Shown here: one piece after another, positions 56,321-64,000 of the stretch
Layout of the letters: every line of letters begins with the position of its first letter
How positions within the stretch are numbered: position 1 is the stretch's first letter
Assembly: GCA_964464965.1 (NCBI GenBank)
Contig: CAYXHM010000009.1
Span: 62,001-126,000, forward strand
Source: UBA5543 sp964464965
Lineage (GTDB): Bacteria; Bacteroidota; Bacteroidia; Chitinophagales; Chitinophagaceae
DNA length: 64,000 bases
Reading direction: 5' to 3'
Notes under the pieces: model-generated
Seen by the model: the letters and a program-made list of their open reading frames with translations, nothing else
Told to the model about the DNA's origin: nothing
Databases searched by the model: none
Made by a program: the position numbers and the translations under genes

Positions 56321-58111
56321 ATGTATCGTTCGCATACGTGTGGTGAATTGCGTATTGAAAATATAAATCAGCAGGTAGTGCTGGCCGGGTGGGTGCAAAC
56401 TGTCCGTAAGTTCGGGTCAATTACGTTTATTGATTTAAGGGACCGTTATGGTATTACCCAGTTATTGTTCAATGAGAAATTTAATGGTGCTTTGGATGAT
56501 GCGCCGCTTGGACGTGAATTTGTGATACAGGCTACAGGTAAAGTGCTGGAGCGCACTAGTAAAAATGGTAAAATACCCACCGGCGATATTGAAATAGAAG
56601 TAGCTGAATATAAGATACTTAATAAATCGGCTGTGCCCCCGTTTACGATAGAAGAAGAAACTGATGGCGGTGATGAACTGCTGATGAAATACAGGTACCT
56701 GGACCTGAGAAGACAACCATTGCGCCGCAATCTTGATTTAAGGTATAAGGTAAACCGTGCAATAAGAAACTACCTGGATAAAGAAGGTTTCCTGGAGATA
56801 GAAACCCCATTCCTGATTAAATCGACCCCTGAGGGTGCGAGGGACTTTATTGTGCCGTCGCGCATGAATGAAAACCAGTTTTATGCGTTGCCACAAAGCC
56901 CGCAGACTTTTAAGCAACTGCTGATGGTAAGTGGCTTTGATAAATACTTTCAGGTAGTGAAGTGTTTCAGGGATGAGGACCTGCGTGCAGATCGCCAGCC
57001 GGAGTTTACCCAGGTAGATTGCGAGATGAGTTTTGTAGAGCAGGAAGACATATTGCAAACTTTTGAAGGTCTGCTAAAGTACCTGTTTAAAGAAATAAAA
57101 GGCTTAACATTTGACGAACCTTTCCCCAGAATGACATGGGATGATGCTATGTGGCACTATGGTAATGACAAGCCTGACTTGCGTTTTGGGATGTCTATTA
57201 ACAATTGTAAAGCAAATAATGAAATATACTATAATAGCTTAAAGGCAATAGATTTTAAGGTATTTACAGATGCGGAAACAATACTGGCTATAACCGTACC
57301 TGGAGCTGCTGAGTATACCCGCAAACAGGTGGATGAACTTACTGAATGGGTAAAACGTCCGCAAATAGGAATGACCGGGCTGATATATGTACGGCATAAT
57401 GCAGATGGTACGTTTAAGAGCAGCATAGATAAGTTTATGAATGAAGAGCAGCAAAAAGAACTGGCTGCTTTCTGTAATGCAAATGCAGGCGATTTAATAT
57501 TGATTTTAGCAGGTGGAGAGGATAGAACAAGAAAAGCCATGAGCGAATTGAGGCTTGAAATGGGCAATAGATTGGGATTGCGTGACAATAGTGTATATAA
57601 ACCATTATGGGTATTAGACTTCCCGTTGCTGGAACATATACCGGAAGAGGGTAAATGGGCGGCACGCCACCATCCCTTTACGTCTCCAAAGCCAGACCAG
57701 GTCCATTTGTTGTCTGACCCTGAGAAATACGGAAGCATTAAAGCAAATGCATATGATATAGTGCTGAACGGAACAGAAATAGGAGGCGGCTCCATCAGGA
57801 TTTTCCAGAGAGATATACAGGAAAACATGTTTGCAGCCCTGGGTATGGATAAAGAAGAGGCACATGAGAAATTTGGTTTCCTGTTGGGTGCGTTTGAATA
57901 TGGTGCACCACCGCATGGTGGTATAGCGCTTGGCTTTGACAGGCTTTGCGCGCTTATGGGTGGCCAGGAGTCCATACGTGATTTTATAGCATTCCCTAAA
58001 AATAATGCAGGGCGTGATGTTATGTTAGACGCTCCATCGCCTGTTGACCAGAAACAATTGGATGAATTAAATATCAGATTGTCAGATAGCAAAAAATCTG
58101 CCAATCATTAG
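56321..58111 (+). CDS. aspS: Aspartyl-tRNA synthetase
   Basis: A class II aminoacyl-tRNA synthetase that charges tRNA-Asp. The N-terminal anticodon-binding OB fold begins YRSHTCGELRIENINQQVVLAGWV. The catalytic domain has motif 1 (RNLDLRYKVNRAIRNYLDKEGFLEIETP), motif 2 (FRDEDLRADRQPEFTQVDCEMSF) and motif 3 (GIALGFDRLCALM), and the bacterial GAD insertion in between (YTRKQVDELTEWVKRPQIG). The 596-aa length and insertion indicate the bacterial type. It starts at ATG 56321. Confidence 0.96.
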   Translation: MYRSHTCGELRIENINQQVVLAGWVQTVRKFGSITFIDLRDRYGITQLLFNEKFNGALDDAPLGREFVIQATGKVLERTSKNGKIPTGDIEIEVAEYKILNKSAVPPFTIEEETDGGDELLMKYRYLDLRRQPLRRNLDLRYKVNRAIRNYLDKEGFLEIETPFLIKSTPEGARDFIVPSRMNENQFYALPQSPQTFKQLLMVSGFDKYFQVVKCFRDEDLRADRQPEFTQVDCEMSFVEQEDILQTFEGLLKYLFKEIKGLTFDEPFPRMTWDDAMWHYGNDKPDLRFGMSINNCKANNEIYYNSLKAIDFKVFTDAETILAITVPGAAEYTRKQVDELTEWVKRPQIGMTGLIYVRHNADGTFKSSIDKFMNEEQQKELAAFCNANAGDLILILAGGEDRTRKAMSELRLEMGNRLGLRDNSVYKPLWVLDFPLLEHIPEEGKWAARHHPFTSPKPDQVHLLSDPEKYGSIKANAYDIVLNGTEIGGGSIRIFQRDIQENMFAALGMDKEEAHEKFGFLLGAFEYGAPPHGGIALGFDRLCALMGGQESIRDFIAFPKNNAGRDVMLDAPSPVDQKQLDELNIRLSDSKKSANH

Positions 58112-58169
58112 AAGGTAAGTGTTTGAATTTCTCTTGGGATTATTATCTTTATAGCTGTAATAAAGTATT

Positions 58170-58820
58170 ATGAGAAAACTGTTAATTGGTTCTGCCTTAA
58201 CTATAATGATTGCAACTGCCACTTATTCGTGCAATAATGGTAAATATGATGCGCAACCCGATGTGGATTACAGCGCGGGTTTAAATCATTTAACTGATGA
58301 TAGTTCCGGTGTGAAGGTGTACCTGGGTAGTATGGAAGGCGTACTGAATGATAAGCATACCATCTTTTCGCCTGCATTTTGTTACCAGGACGACCAGGGT
58401 GTAATGACACTTGTTGCAAGAATAAAAGACGATACAATATTACGTCGTACCATATACATTACATATGGTCAATTTGAGGGTAAGAGAATTGACACCATCA
58501 ACGCCCAGACAGGCGACCCAGTAATAACTCTGAAAATGGTAGATGTTGGCAATTTTGATATAGCCGGAAGGCAGTTGTACAAATACTACACTGCAAATAC
58601 AGGAGAGAATTTTGGCTATGCTACTATAAACATTGAGGGAAATGAAGGTGGTAACTTAAGAGGTTTCTTCTTTGGACAGTTATACAAATTTTTACCTGAG
58701 GCAACAGAATCCCCAAAGTATGATCGTAATGATGTAATGGATTTTGAATTGACTAATTTTTATTTTAAGAAGGTTCCGTTTCCACTTACCGGTGCATATC
58801 TTAAAATTATACAGGGATAA
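58170..58820 (+). CDS. Lipoprotein of unknown function
   Basis: A 216-residue predicted lipoprotein. Hydrophobic N-terminus (KLLIGSALTIMIATATYSC) with lipobox Cys 21. The mature domain is beta-rich with alternating charged strands (VKVYLGSMEGVLNDKHTIFSPAFCYQDD, RRTIYITYGQFEGKR, EGNEGGNLRGFFFGQLYKFLPEA). No enzyme motif was found. It starts 59 bases after aspS and could be co-transcribed. A terminator is present downstream. Confidence 0.65.
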   Translation: MRKLLIGSALTIMIATATYSCNNGKYDAQPDVDYSAGLNHLTDDSSGVKVYLGSMEGVLNDKHTIFSPAFCYQDDQGVMTLVARIKDDTILRRTIYITYGQFEGKRIDTINAQTGDPVITLKMVDVGNFDIAGRQLYKYYTANTGENFGYATINIEGNEGGNLRGFFFGQLYKFLPEATESPKYDRNDVMDFELTNFYFKKVPFPLTGAYLKIIQG

Positions 58821-58846
58821 TACCAAAACATATTTAGTAAGCATAA

Positions 58847-58877
58847 AAAATGGGGCACTTATAGTGCTCCATTTTAT
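58847..58877. terminator. Bidirectional terminator
   Basis: AAAATGGGGCACT (58847-58859), loop TAT, AGTGCTCCATTTT (58863-58875), one G-T pair. The AT-rich ends serve the lipoprotein gene and the convergent histidine kinase. Confidence 0.75.
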
Positions 58878-58878
58878 T

Positions 58879-60249
58879 TTATGCAAATATCTCCTGCTCT
58901 TCAGGGACGATAATATTAGCAGCTTCTTTGTATAATGGTAAGGTAATATGAAAATGAGTACCCTGGCCTGCTGCACTTTCAAGTGCTATTTTACCACCAT
59001 GTTGTTCTATTATCTGTTTGCATATATTCAGCCCCAGGCCATGAGATTTCTCACCTTTCAGGCCTAACCTGCCTGCTTTAGAAAACCTGTCGAAAAGATA
59101 AGGTTGAATACTTTCAGGAATGCCAATGCCATTATCAGATACTGTTATGCGTGCATGCCCTTTGTCTGAAGAATGGAGGTACAAATGTATCCGGGCATTA
59201 TCCTGTGTGAATTTTATAGCATTGCTGATCAGGTTGTCAAAAACCCTCATCATTTTGTCTTCGTCGATATTAATAGTTATGACATTTTCAGGTAGGGTTA
59301 ATAGTATCTGTTTATCATCCCTTAACCGGTGAAGCCAGTGTTGCTGTACCTGGGACAACAGTAAGTTGATATTTGTCTCCTTTAATTGCAGGCCCGGTGA
59401 GCTCTCTCCTTTTACTATTAATATTAAATCGCGAATGATGTTCCTGGCCTCATCACAGCCTTCAAGTATCATATTCGCATATTGCTCTCTTTCGTGATGG
59501 GTAGTTTTTTCATTTTTAGATAACTCAACTAAAGCAGATATACTATTTAAAGGACTACGCAGGTCATGGGCAACAATGCCCAGCATCTCTGTTTTTAGCT
59601 GGGCCATTTTTGTTATTTCATGGTTGTTCCGCTCAATCAGTTTGAGTTGAATAAAATAATTTGCATGGTAGGAATACAGCATTCTTGATATAAAATAGAA
59701 CCCGGAGATAATAATAAATCCTGCAATCTGGTTCGTGACAATACTTTCCTTTATGGGAAGAAAAAAGATTATACCGACAGACAAGCCTATATAGGTAATT
59801 ATGCTTATGATGATTATATCCCTGATACTGAACAACCAGGATACGGCAACAAAAATTAACCCGAACATAAATAAGGTCATATTGTCTGCCGGGGTGCGGC
59901 CATTAATAAATGATATCGTCATCATACTGAATATCAGCATAATGGGATAGCTATTGCCTACAAAACGCTTAAAGAAGAGCCTGCGGCCAATGTACCATGA
60001 TTCAATATAAGTTGTAATAAAAAAATAAATAGCAGAGACAACTGTAAGAAATATAAAACAATTGCGGTAAAGTATGTGGTTGTTTATGTATGTATAGTCG
60101 TAAAAGAGTTTGGATAATAGTAAAATTGCACATGCAGTTGCAGCTAAGAGGCTGGTGAGCCGTGTTACCTTTAAATTCTGGTTAATGACAAACAGTTTAA
60201 AAGGTAGCGTATTTTTCTCCTTAACGGAGCTGAAGATATATAGTTTCAT
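58879..60249 (-). CDS. Orphan membrane sensor histidine kinase
   Basis: A 456-residue kinase with about six transmembrane helices in residues 30-195 and no extracytoplasmic sensor domain of any size, so it probably senses within or next to the membrane. The dimerisation domain has the H-box GIVAHDLRSPLNSI (H228). The HATPase domain shows NLISNAIKFTQ (N box), VSDNGIGIPE (G1), FDRFSKAGR (F box) and GEKSHGLGLNICKQI (G2). No response regulator is encoded beside it. The upstream region up to 60551 is noncoding and divergent. Signal and partner unknown. Confidence 0.9.
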   Translation of the reverse strand: MKLYIFSSVKEKNTLPFKLFVINQNLKVTRLTSLLAATACAILLLSKLFYDYTYINNHILYRNCFIFLTVVSAIYFFITTYIESWYIGRRLFFKRFVGNSYPIMLIFSMMTISFINGRTPADNMTLFMFGLIFVAVSWLFSIRDIIIISIITYIGLSVGIIFFLPIKESIVTNQIAGFIIISGFYFISRMLYSYHANYFIQLKLIERNNHEITKMAQLKTEMLGIVAHDLRSPLNSISALVELSKNEKTTHHEREQYANMILEGCDEARNIIRDLILIVKGESSPGLQLKETNINLLLSQVQQHWLHRLRDDKQILLTLPENVITINIDEDKMMRVFDNLISNAIKFTQDNARIHLYLHSSDKGHARITVSDNGIGIPESIQPYLFDRFSKAGRLGLKGEKSHGLGLNICKQIIEQHGGKIALESAAGQGTHFHITLPLYKEAANIIVPEEQEIFA

Positions 60250-60551
60250 ATTCTCAACGCGCCTCGCACGGTATGTTGGAATGCAATTTTAGTAAAAAAA
60301 GTCATATGTACAAATATTAACACAAAATACCGGTTGTATTTTACAGAAGGCCACTGATTTTTTCAATGATTTATTGAAGGGACATATGAACAATGAATGA
60401 AACTAATGGACGCAAAGCATAAAAAATTAAATTCCTCACAACAATATGTTAACCCTGTTGTTAAATATACGTGCTGGCAGGTATTGCCCTGACGACAGAT
60501 TAATCGTATATTTAGGGTAGGAAGCACATTACCCTTTTTTAAAACAAAATA
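60250..60551. other. Divergent intergenic region
   Basis: About 300 AT-rich bases between the divergent kinase gene and a small plus-strand gene. It probably holds promoters for both, but only degenerate boxes (for example TATATTTA near 60508) are seen. No repeats or RNA structures noticed. Confidence 0.4.
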
Positions 60552-60764
60552 ATGGAAAAGACACTGTTTATTACTAATCGTACCAACAAACCAATGTTGG
60601 CTATTATATCAGACAATTATACAGGTAATGATCTTGTGAAATGCGAATTACATCCCGGAACGAATGAGATTGCTGTAAACAACCTGGATACCGGTACATA
60701 CTACATAAGCCTGTCTGACCATAATAATGATATTATCTATAAAGAGAAAATAATAAAGAGTTAG
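60552..60764 (+). CDS. Small protein resembling an isolated T9SS sorting domain
   Basis: A 70-residue protein whose second half, NNLDTGTYYISLSDHNNDIIYKEKIIK, matches the end of type A T9SS sorting domains (l-x-x-G-x-Y-x-x-x-x-x-x-x-g-x-x-x-x-x-K-x-x-x). The first half reads like earlier strands of the same domain (MLAIISDNYTGNDLVKCELHPGTNEI). No signal peptide is present, so unlike a normal T9SS cargo it should stay in the cytoplasm. It may be a remnant of a larger cargo gene or a regulatory mimic. Short but with good coding composition. Confidence 0.45.
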   Translation: MEKTLFITNRTNKPMLAIISDNYTGNDLVKCELHPGTNEIAVNNLDTGTYYISLSDHNNDIIYKEKIIKS

Positions 60765-60772
60765 TGGAATAA

Positions 60773-62092
60773 TCACCTTTTTATAATATCCTCTTCTTCT
60801 GCATCTTTCAGCAAAGTCATGGGTTGTATAGCGGCAGCCTGCATAGGGCTATCTGCTGCATGTACATGTTTCGTCCTGTTACTCAATGCAATGTTCAGGC
60901 GGTAGCCAATCAACAGGCAGGATAGTATAATTGCCATGCTGATATAGCCGGTAATATCATAATTTTCAATGGTATTCTGAGGTGTTTTCACGACAATCAA
61001 CCCAGCCCCCAAAGAAGCCAGGCCAACAGCCATCTGCTGTATAGATGAGCTGATGTTCATAAAACTGCCCCTGCGTGCAGGTGGTACTATTTCACTAACT
61101 ATTGCCTGCGCAGGTATGGCCCTGCCTGTAGATACCACAAACCAGAAGCCTGTAATACATAGCACGAGGTAAAACGGGATATCGGGCATATTTGTTATAA
61201 GCGCGATGGGTATAACAGCCAATAAAACCATATAGCTGAATAACTTGAATTTCCCAAGTTTGTCAGCAAGCTTACCTATGAGTGGAGATGTAAATAGTGT
61301 AAGTGTACCACCCACCAGGTAAACCATGGGGGTTTGTGTATTAGTAAAACCCATGTTAAACTCAAGAAATGGATTCAAAAATGGTACAATCAGGAAGTGG
61401 CCCATCATCATAGTGGATATAAGCAATATGCCCAGTCGTTCGTTTTTCTCTTTTATTATCTCCCATACAAGTATCAAAGGAAATACCATCCTGATTATAA
61501 CAGCAGTGTTTATTGGTTCTTTATTAATATAGTCCCGCATATTCGGGATGTATTTTAGCAGCAGTGGTATGAGCAGTGCCCCTGTAGCTGCAATGAAATA
61601 AAACGGGGCATGCCAGCTAATATATTTTGAAAGGTATAGCCCAAAAGGAACCCCAAATACGGATGCTACAGAAAATGCCGCCATTATAATACCCATTGCC
61701 GCTCCACGTCTTTCAAAAGGAACTATATCTGCTACGATTGATAACACCTGCGCGCCAATAAGGCCTCCAAACAACCCTGCAACAATCCTTGAAACAAGTA
61801 ATAACTCATAACTTGGTGCAACAGCACAACATAGTGTTCCTAAAAGGAAACCTATATAGGCGAACATCAGCATCTTTTTCCTGTCAAACCTGTCAACAAT
61901 TGGCGCTGCAGACAGGCTGGCAATTGCAGCGCTGAAAGTGTATGCAGCCACAAGAAGTGAAAATTGCTGAGCGGTGATATTAAAATGCGGCATCAGGTAG
62001 TTGCCCAGTGGCATCATAATCATGAAATCCATGATATGGGTAAAGTTGATGGCTGCCAGCAAGAGTAGTATTATCCTTTCCTTCGAACTCAT
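60773..62092 (-). CDS. MFS transporter
   Basis: A 439-residue major-facilitator transporter with 12 predicted helices. It begins with ILLLLAAINFTHIMDFMIMMPLGNYLMPHF; the loop 2-3 motif appears as VDRFDRKKMLMFAY, as in drug/H+ antiporters (motif A), with GFLLGTLCC nearby. The LIGAQVLSIVADIVPFERRGAAMGIIMAAFSVASVFGVPFG segment corresponds to the helix 4-5 region of DHA1-type exporters. Substrate unknown. The C-terminus is basic and hydrophilic. The gene is monocistronic. Confidence 0.88.
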   Translation of the reverse strand: MSSKERIILLLLAAINFTHIMDFMIMMPLGNYLMPHFNITAQQFSLLVAAYTFSAAIASLSAAPIVDRFDRKKMLMFAYIGFLLGTLCCAVAPSYELLLVSRIVAGLFGGLIGAQVLSIVADIVPFERRGAAMGIIMAAFSVASVFGVPFGLYLSKYISWHAPFYFIAATGALLIPLLLKYIPNMRDYINKEPINTAVIIRMVFPLILVWEIIKEKNERLGILLISTMMMGHFLIVPFLNPFLEFNMGFTNTQTPMVYLVGGTLTLFTSPLIGKLADKLGKFKLFSYMVLLAVIPIALITNMPDIPFYLVLCITGFWFVVSTGRAIPAQAIVSEIVPPARRGSFMNISSSIQQMAVGLASLGAGLIVVKTPQNTIENYDITGYISMAIILSCLLIGYRLNIALSNRTKHVHAADSPMQAAAIQPMTLLKDAEEEDIIKR

Positions 62093-62178
62093 TTTGAAAA
62101 TTGGTGGGCAAAGTTCAGCTTATTTCCTGTTATAGAAAAACCAATAATATACTATAAAATGATAGCCATATAAAAACA

Positions 62179-62718
62179 TCAGGTTGATGTGTATTCATAT
62201 ACCGCTATCATATTCTTTAGTAGTTGTTGAAGATGGGCCTTAGGTATATCTAATACAGGATGGATATCAGTATGGTTGTCGGCGTTTTCATCCGGAGTAG
62301 TAGCATCAGGGCGGGGCAATTCGTCACCCTTATTGCAATGTATAGCCACTATAGTACCGTTTCGTTTCAATAATATGGTTTCAAAATATTCTTCACCGTT
62401 GTGTGTGTTGTTACCGGATGGTGAATACCCGCTTTTGAACAGGAAAGAAATGCTCTCATTGTTGATATCGGGAAAAAAGTCGTACTGTATTTTGCAGATG
62501 TCTATCCATATATTGGCTATATCTGATTTAATATTAATCATATCGCCAACACGTGCGTCCCGGTGTTGCTTTACACCTTTGTTATTTGTGAGGGTTATGC
62601 TGTGCTTATTGCCTGGCGGCATGTTTTGCCAGTCGTTTACATCCAGCAGCCGTTCTTTGGCCAGTAAAAACAGGTCTGTAGCATCATCAATATTTTGCAG
62701 TTGTTGATAATATTCCAT
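62179..62718 (-). CDS. Soluble protein of unknown function
   Basis: A 179-residue acidic protein with no signal peptide or membrane segment. It starts MEYYQQLQNIDDATDLFLLAKERLLDVNDWQNMPPG, has a central region with mixed strands (RVGDMINIKSDIANIWIDICKIQYDF), and ends with two helices (AHLQQLLKNMIAVYEY). No known domain was recognised. It is 79 bases from the divergent Crp/Fnr gene, so a shared regulatory region is plausible. Confidence 0.55.
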   Translation of the reverse strand: MEYYQQLQNIDDATDLFLLAKERLLDVNDWQNMPPGNKHSITLTNNKGVKQHRDARVGDMINIKSDIANIWIDICKIQYDFFPDINNESISFLFKSGYSPSGNNTHNGEEYFETILLKRNGTIVAIHCNKGDELPRPDATTPDENADNHTDIHPVLDIPKAHLQQLLKNMIAVYEYTST

Positions 62719-62797
62719 TGGTGGGTGTTTTATGCTTACTCATTATATAGTAAATTTCGTGCCAGAATAAGCTTCTGACTATTATATTGCCTTTAAA

Positions 62798-63379
62798 ATG
62801 ACAGATGTATTAGATATATTATACAGCCAGGTTGAAGCTACCCATCCAATAGGAGAAGAGGCGTGGCTGGATATGTCTGTTTGCTGGCAGCCTGTAGAAT
62901 TAGGGCGGAAACAAATGCTCACCCTGCCGGGGGATATAGAAAAGTACATCTACTTTGTAATAGATGGTGTACAACGGGCCTATATAGACCACAATGGCAA
63001 AGAATCTATACTTGTATTCAGCTATACCCATTCTTTTTCGGGCGTAATTGATAGCTTTTTCCTGCAAAAGCCTTCTCTGTATTATCTTGAAACTATTACC
63101 AGAAGTAAGTTGCTTCGCATTCATTACAACGATTTCAGCAGGTTGATGAAACAGCACCCGGACCTGGAAACATGGACGCGTATTGCCATTACTGCAACAC
63201 TAGCCGGCACATTACAAAGAAATATTGAGCTATTGTCATTCAGTGCAGAAGAGCGTTTTACTACATTGCTGAAGCGCAGCCCGCAGGTGTTGAATATGAT
63301 ACCGCATAAATACCTGGCATCCTATATTGGTGTGGACCCTACTACTTTCAGCAAGTTACTGGGGAGTGTAAGATTATAA
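62798..63379 (+). CDS. Crp/Fnr-family transcriptional regulator
   Basis: A 193-residue regulator. The N-terminal cyclic-nucleotide-binding-like beta-roll has KQMLTLPGDIEKYIYFVIDGVQRAYI and LVFSYTHSFSGVIDSFFLQKPSLYYLETI. The C-terminal winged-helix domain ends PHKYLASYIGVDPTTFSKLLGSVRL, where the recognition helix GVDPTTFSKLL is typical of this family. It has no cysteine cluster like that of FNR, so it does not bind iron-sulfur in that way; the ligand is unknown. A perfect palindrome immediately downstream of its stop is a likely operator for the neighbouring gene. Confidence 0.9.
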   Translation: MTDVLDILYSQVEATHPIGEEAWLDMSVCWQPVELGRKQMLTLPGDIEKYIYFVIDGVQRAYIDHNGKESILVFSYTHSFSGVIDSFFLQKPSLYYLETITRSKLLRIHYNDFSRLMKQHPDLETWTRIAITATLAGTLQRNIELLSFSAEERFTTLLKRSPQVLNMIPHKYLASYIGVDPTTFSKLLGSVRL

Positions 63380-63401
63380 AATCTTGGTGCAGGCCAAGAT
63401 T
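63380..63401 (+). promoter_or_regulatory. Palindromic operator, probable Crp/Fnr-type binding site
   Basis: AATCTTGG (63380-63387), 6-base spacer TGCAGG, CCAAGATT (63394-63401): an 8-bp perfect inverted repeat. Its centre, 63390.5, is about 41.5 bases upstream of the start expected from the -7 box at 63420-63427. It has no T-run, so it is not a terminator. The class II activator position and the adjacent Crp/Fnr gene suggest regulation of the following gene; this is inference. Confidence 0.55.
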
Positions 63402-63419
63402 ATGTAAATAATGCGATCC

Positions 63420-63427
63420 TAACTTTG
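63420..63427 (+). promoter_or_regulatory. -7 box TAACTTTG of the DinB-like gene
   Basis: An exact TAnnTTTG octamer, 17 bases before the ATG at 63444. No TTTG is found at -33, consistent with activator dependence. Confidence 0.6.
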
Positions 63428-63443
63428 TTGCAAATATCACAAT

Positions 63444-64000
63444 ATGGCAGCATTCCAAACAAAAATACTGATAAGCAATCTTCAGCAGGATGTACGAAAT
63501 ACATTGGTTGGAATGGAGCATTTACTCCACCTGCCGGATGATGTATTGTTACAACAACCACAATCGGGCAAATGGAGCATTGCGCAGGTATTGGAGCATC
63601 TTAATGGCTACAATAGGTTTTATCTTACTGAAATAGACAAAGCGTTACAGGACAGGACTGTAAACATAACCCCGGTCTTTAAATCCGGCTGGATAGGGAA
63701 TTACTTTACCAACCTGATGCTGCCGAAGGGAAACGGTACACTGGCAAAAAAGATGTCATCCCCAAAGGAATATAATTTTCCGCCAGACCTGGATGCCGGG
63801 CGGGTTGTGCAGGAATTTATGGACGGCCAGCAAAAACTACTGGTGTTATTAGATAAAGCCCGTAATGTGGACATGGGTAGCATAAGGGTGCCTATCAGCA
63901 TAAGTAAATGGATAAAACTGAAACTGGGGGATACTTTCAGGTTTTTAATAGCTCACCAGCTAAGGCATTTTATACAAATAGAAAGGACTGAAAATGCTGT
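63444..64000 (+). CDS. DinB-like (DUF664) protein, C-terminus cut by window edge
   Basis: A DinB-superfamily four-helix-bundle protein, a group of metal-dependent enzymes and stress proteins. MAAFQTKILISNLQQDVRNTLVGMEHLLHLPDD is the first helix pair; KWSIAQVLEHLNGYNRFYLTEI has the first metal-ligand His, and FRFLIAHQLRHFIQIER (about 166-182) the His pair of the family's third motif. At least 185 residues are visible. It starts at ATG 63444, shortly after a -7 box and a Crp-type palindrome. Substrate unknown. Confidence 0.8.
   Translation, partial: MAAFQTKILISNLQQDVRNTLVGMEHLLHLPDDVLLQQPQSGKWSIAQVLEHLNGYNRFYLTEIDKALQDRTVNITPVFKSGWIGNYFTNLMLPKGNGTLAKKMSSPKEYNFPPDLDAGRVVQEFMDGQQKLLVLLDKARNVDMGSIRVPISISKWIKLKLGDTFRFLIAHQLRHFIQIERTENA

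Noticed and set aside
57229..58104. Open frame of 291 codons antisense to aspS
   Set aside because: aspS covers it with full class II motifs; no domain or start signal supports the antisense frame.
1..64000. CRISPR arrays, rRNA genes or an intact prophage
   Set aside because: No regularly spaced repeats, no rRNA-like stretches, and only one isolated phage-like gene (24550-25494).

Overview
The window is chromosomal DNA from a member of the Bacteroidota, most likely a Chitinophagaceae-like lineage. Three things support this: secreted proteins with type IX secretion (T9SS) C-terminal sorting domains plus a PorP/SprF protein; -7 promoter boxes of the Bacteroidota form TAnnTTTG (for example at 6343, 12475, 19760, 37394, 44810 and 63420); and the gene order uppS-bamA-skp-skp. 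Shine-Dalgarno sequences are mostly absent. No phage, plasmid, rRNA or CRISPR locus is visible. The family assignments were made by reading the sequence, without database searches.

Layout. 1-6.3 kb: der (cut by the window edge), a PNGase F-like T9SS enzyme, a small nucleotide-hydrolase-like gene, a TPR protein, tilS, and convergent rhomboid and rlmH genes. 6.3-12.4 kb: tRNA-Arg(ACG), a T9SS surface protein, and a LytS-type sensor kinase with a LytTR regulator, with LytTR-like direct repeats upstream of the surface protein. 12.4-18.5 kb: ribD, a DMT transporter, then an fdhD / small protein / YdeP-type molybdoenzyme / lipoprotein cluster. 18.5-25.5 kb: an accessory region rich in palindromic repeats, with a DHFR-like reductase, a J-domain/KTSC protein, two exported proteins, a possible transposase relic, an AT-rich HEPN-like gene pair, and an orphan terminase-small-subunit-like gene with repeat elements inside its coding sequence.

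25.5-37.2 kb: sucC, a DUF72 protein, prmC, a PhaE-like protein, an acyl-CoA dehydrogenase, a membrane glycosyltransferase, an RsmI-like methylase, a 3-methyladenine glycosylase, porP/sprF and upp. 37.4-47.3 kb: the envelope cluster uppS-bamA-skp-skp, ftsE, three glycosyltransferases and ribBA. 47.3-64 kb: a giant TamB-like protein, an S9 peptidase, an AsmA-like protein, aspS, a lipoprotein, an orphan histidine kinase, an MFS transporter, and a Crp/Fnr regulator beside a DinB-like gene (cut by the window edge).

How the genes work together. BamA, the Skp chaperones and TamB are for outer-membrane assembly. PorP/SprF and the three full-length T9SS-tailed proteins belong to type IX export. ribD and ribBA cover most of the upper riboflavin pathway from two separate loci. 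fdhD and the YdeP-like enzyme form a molybdoenzyme unit. The most useful new observations are two inferred regulatory circuits (LytTR repeats at 7872-7914, and a Crp-type palindrome at 63380-63401 at about -41.5 of the next promoter), the repeat-invaded terminase-like gene, the HEPN-like pair, and a set of genes whose -7 box ends only 4-8 bases before the start codon, suggesting leaderless mRNAs.
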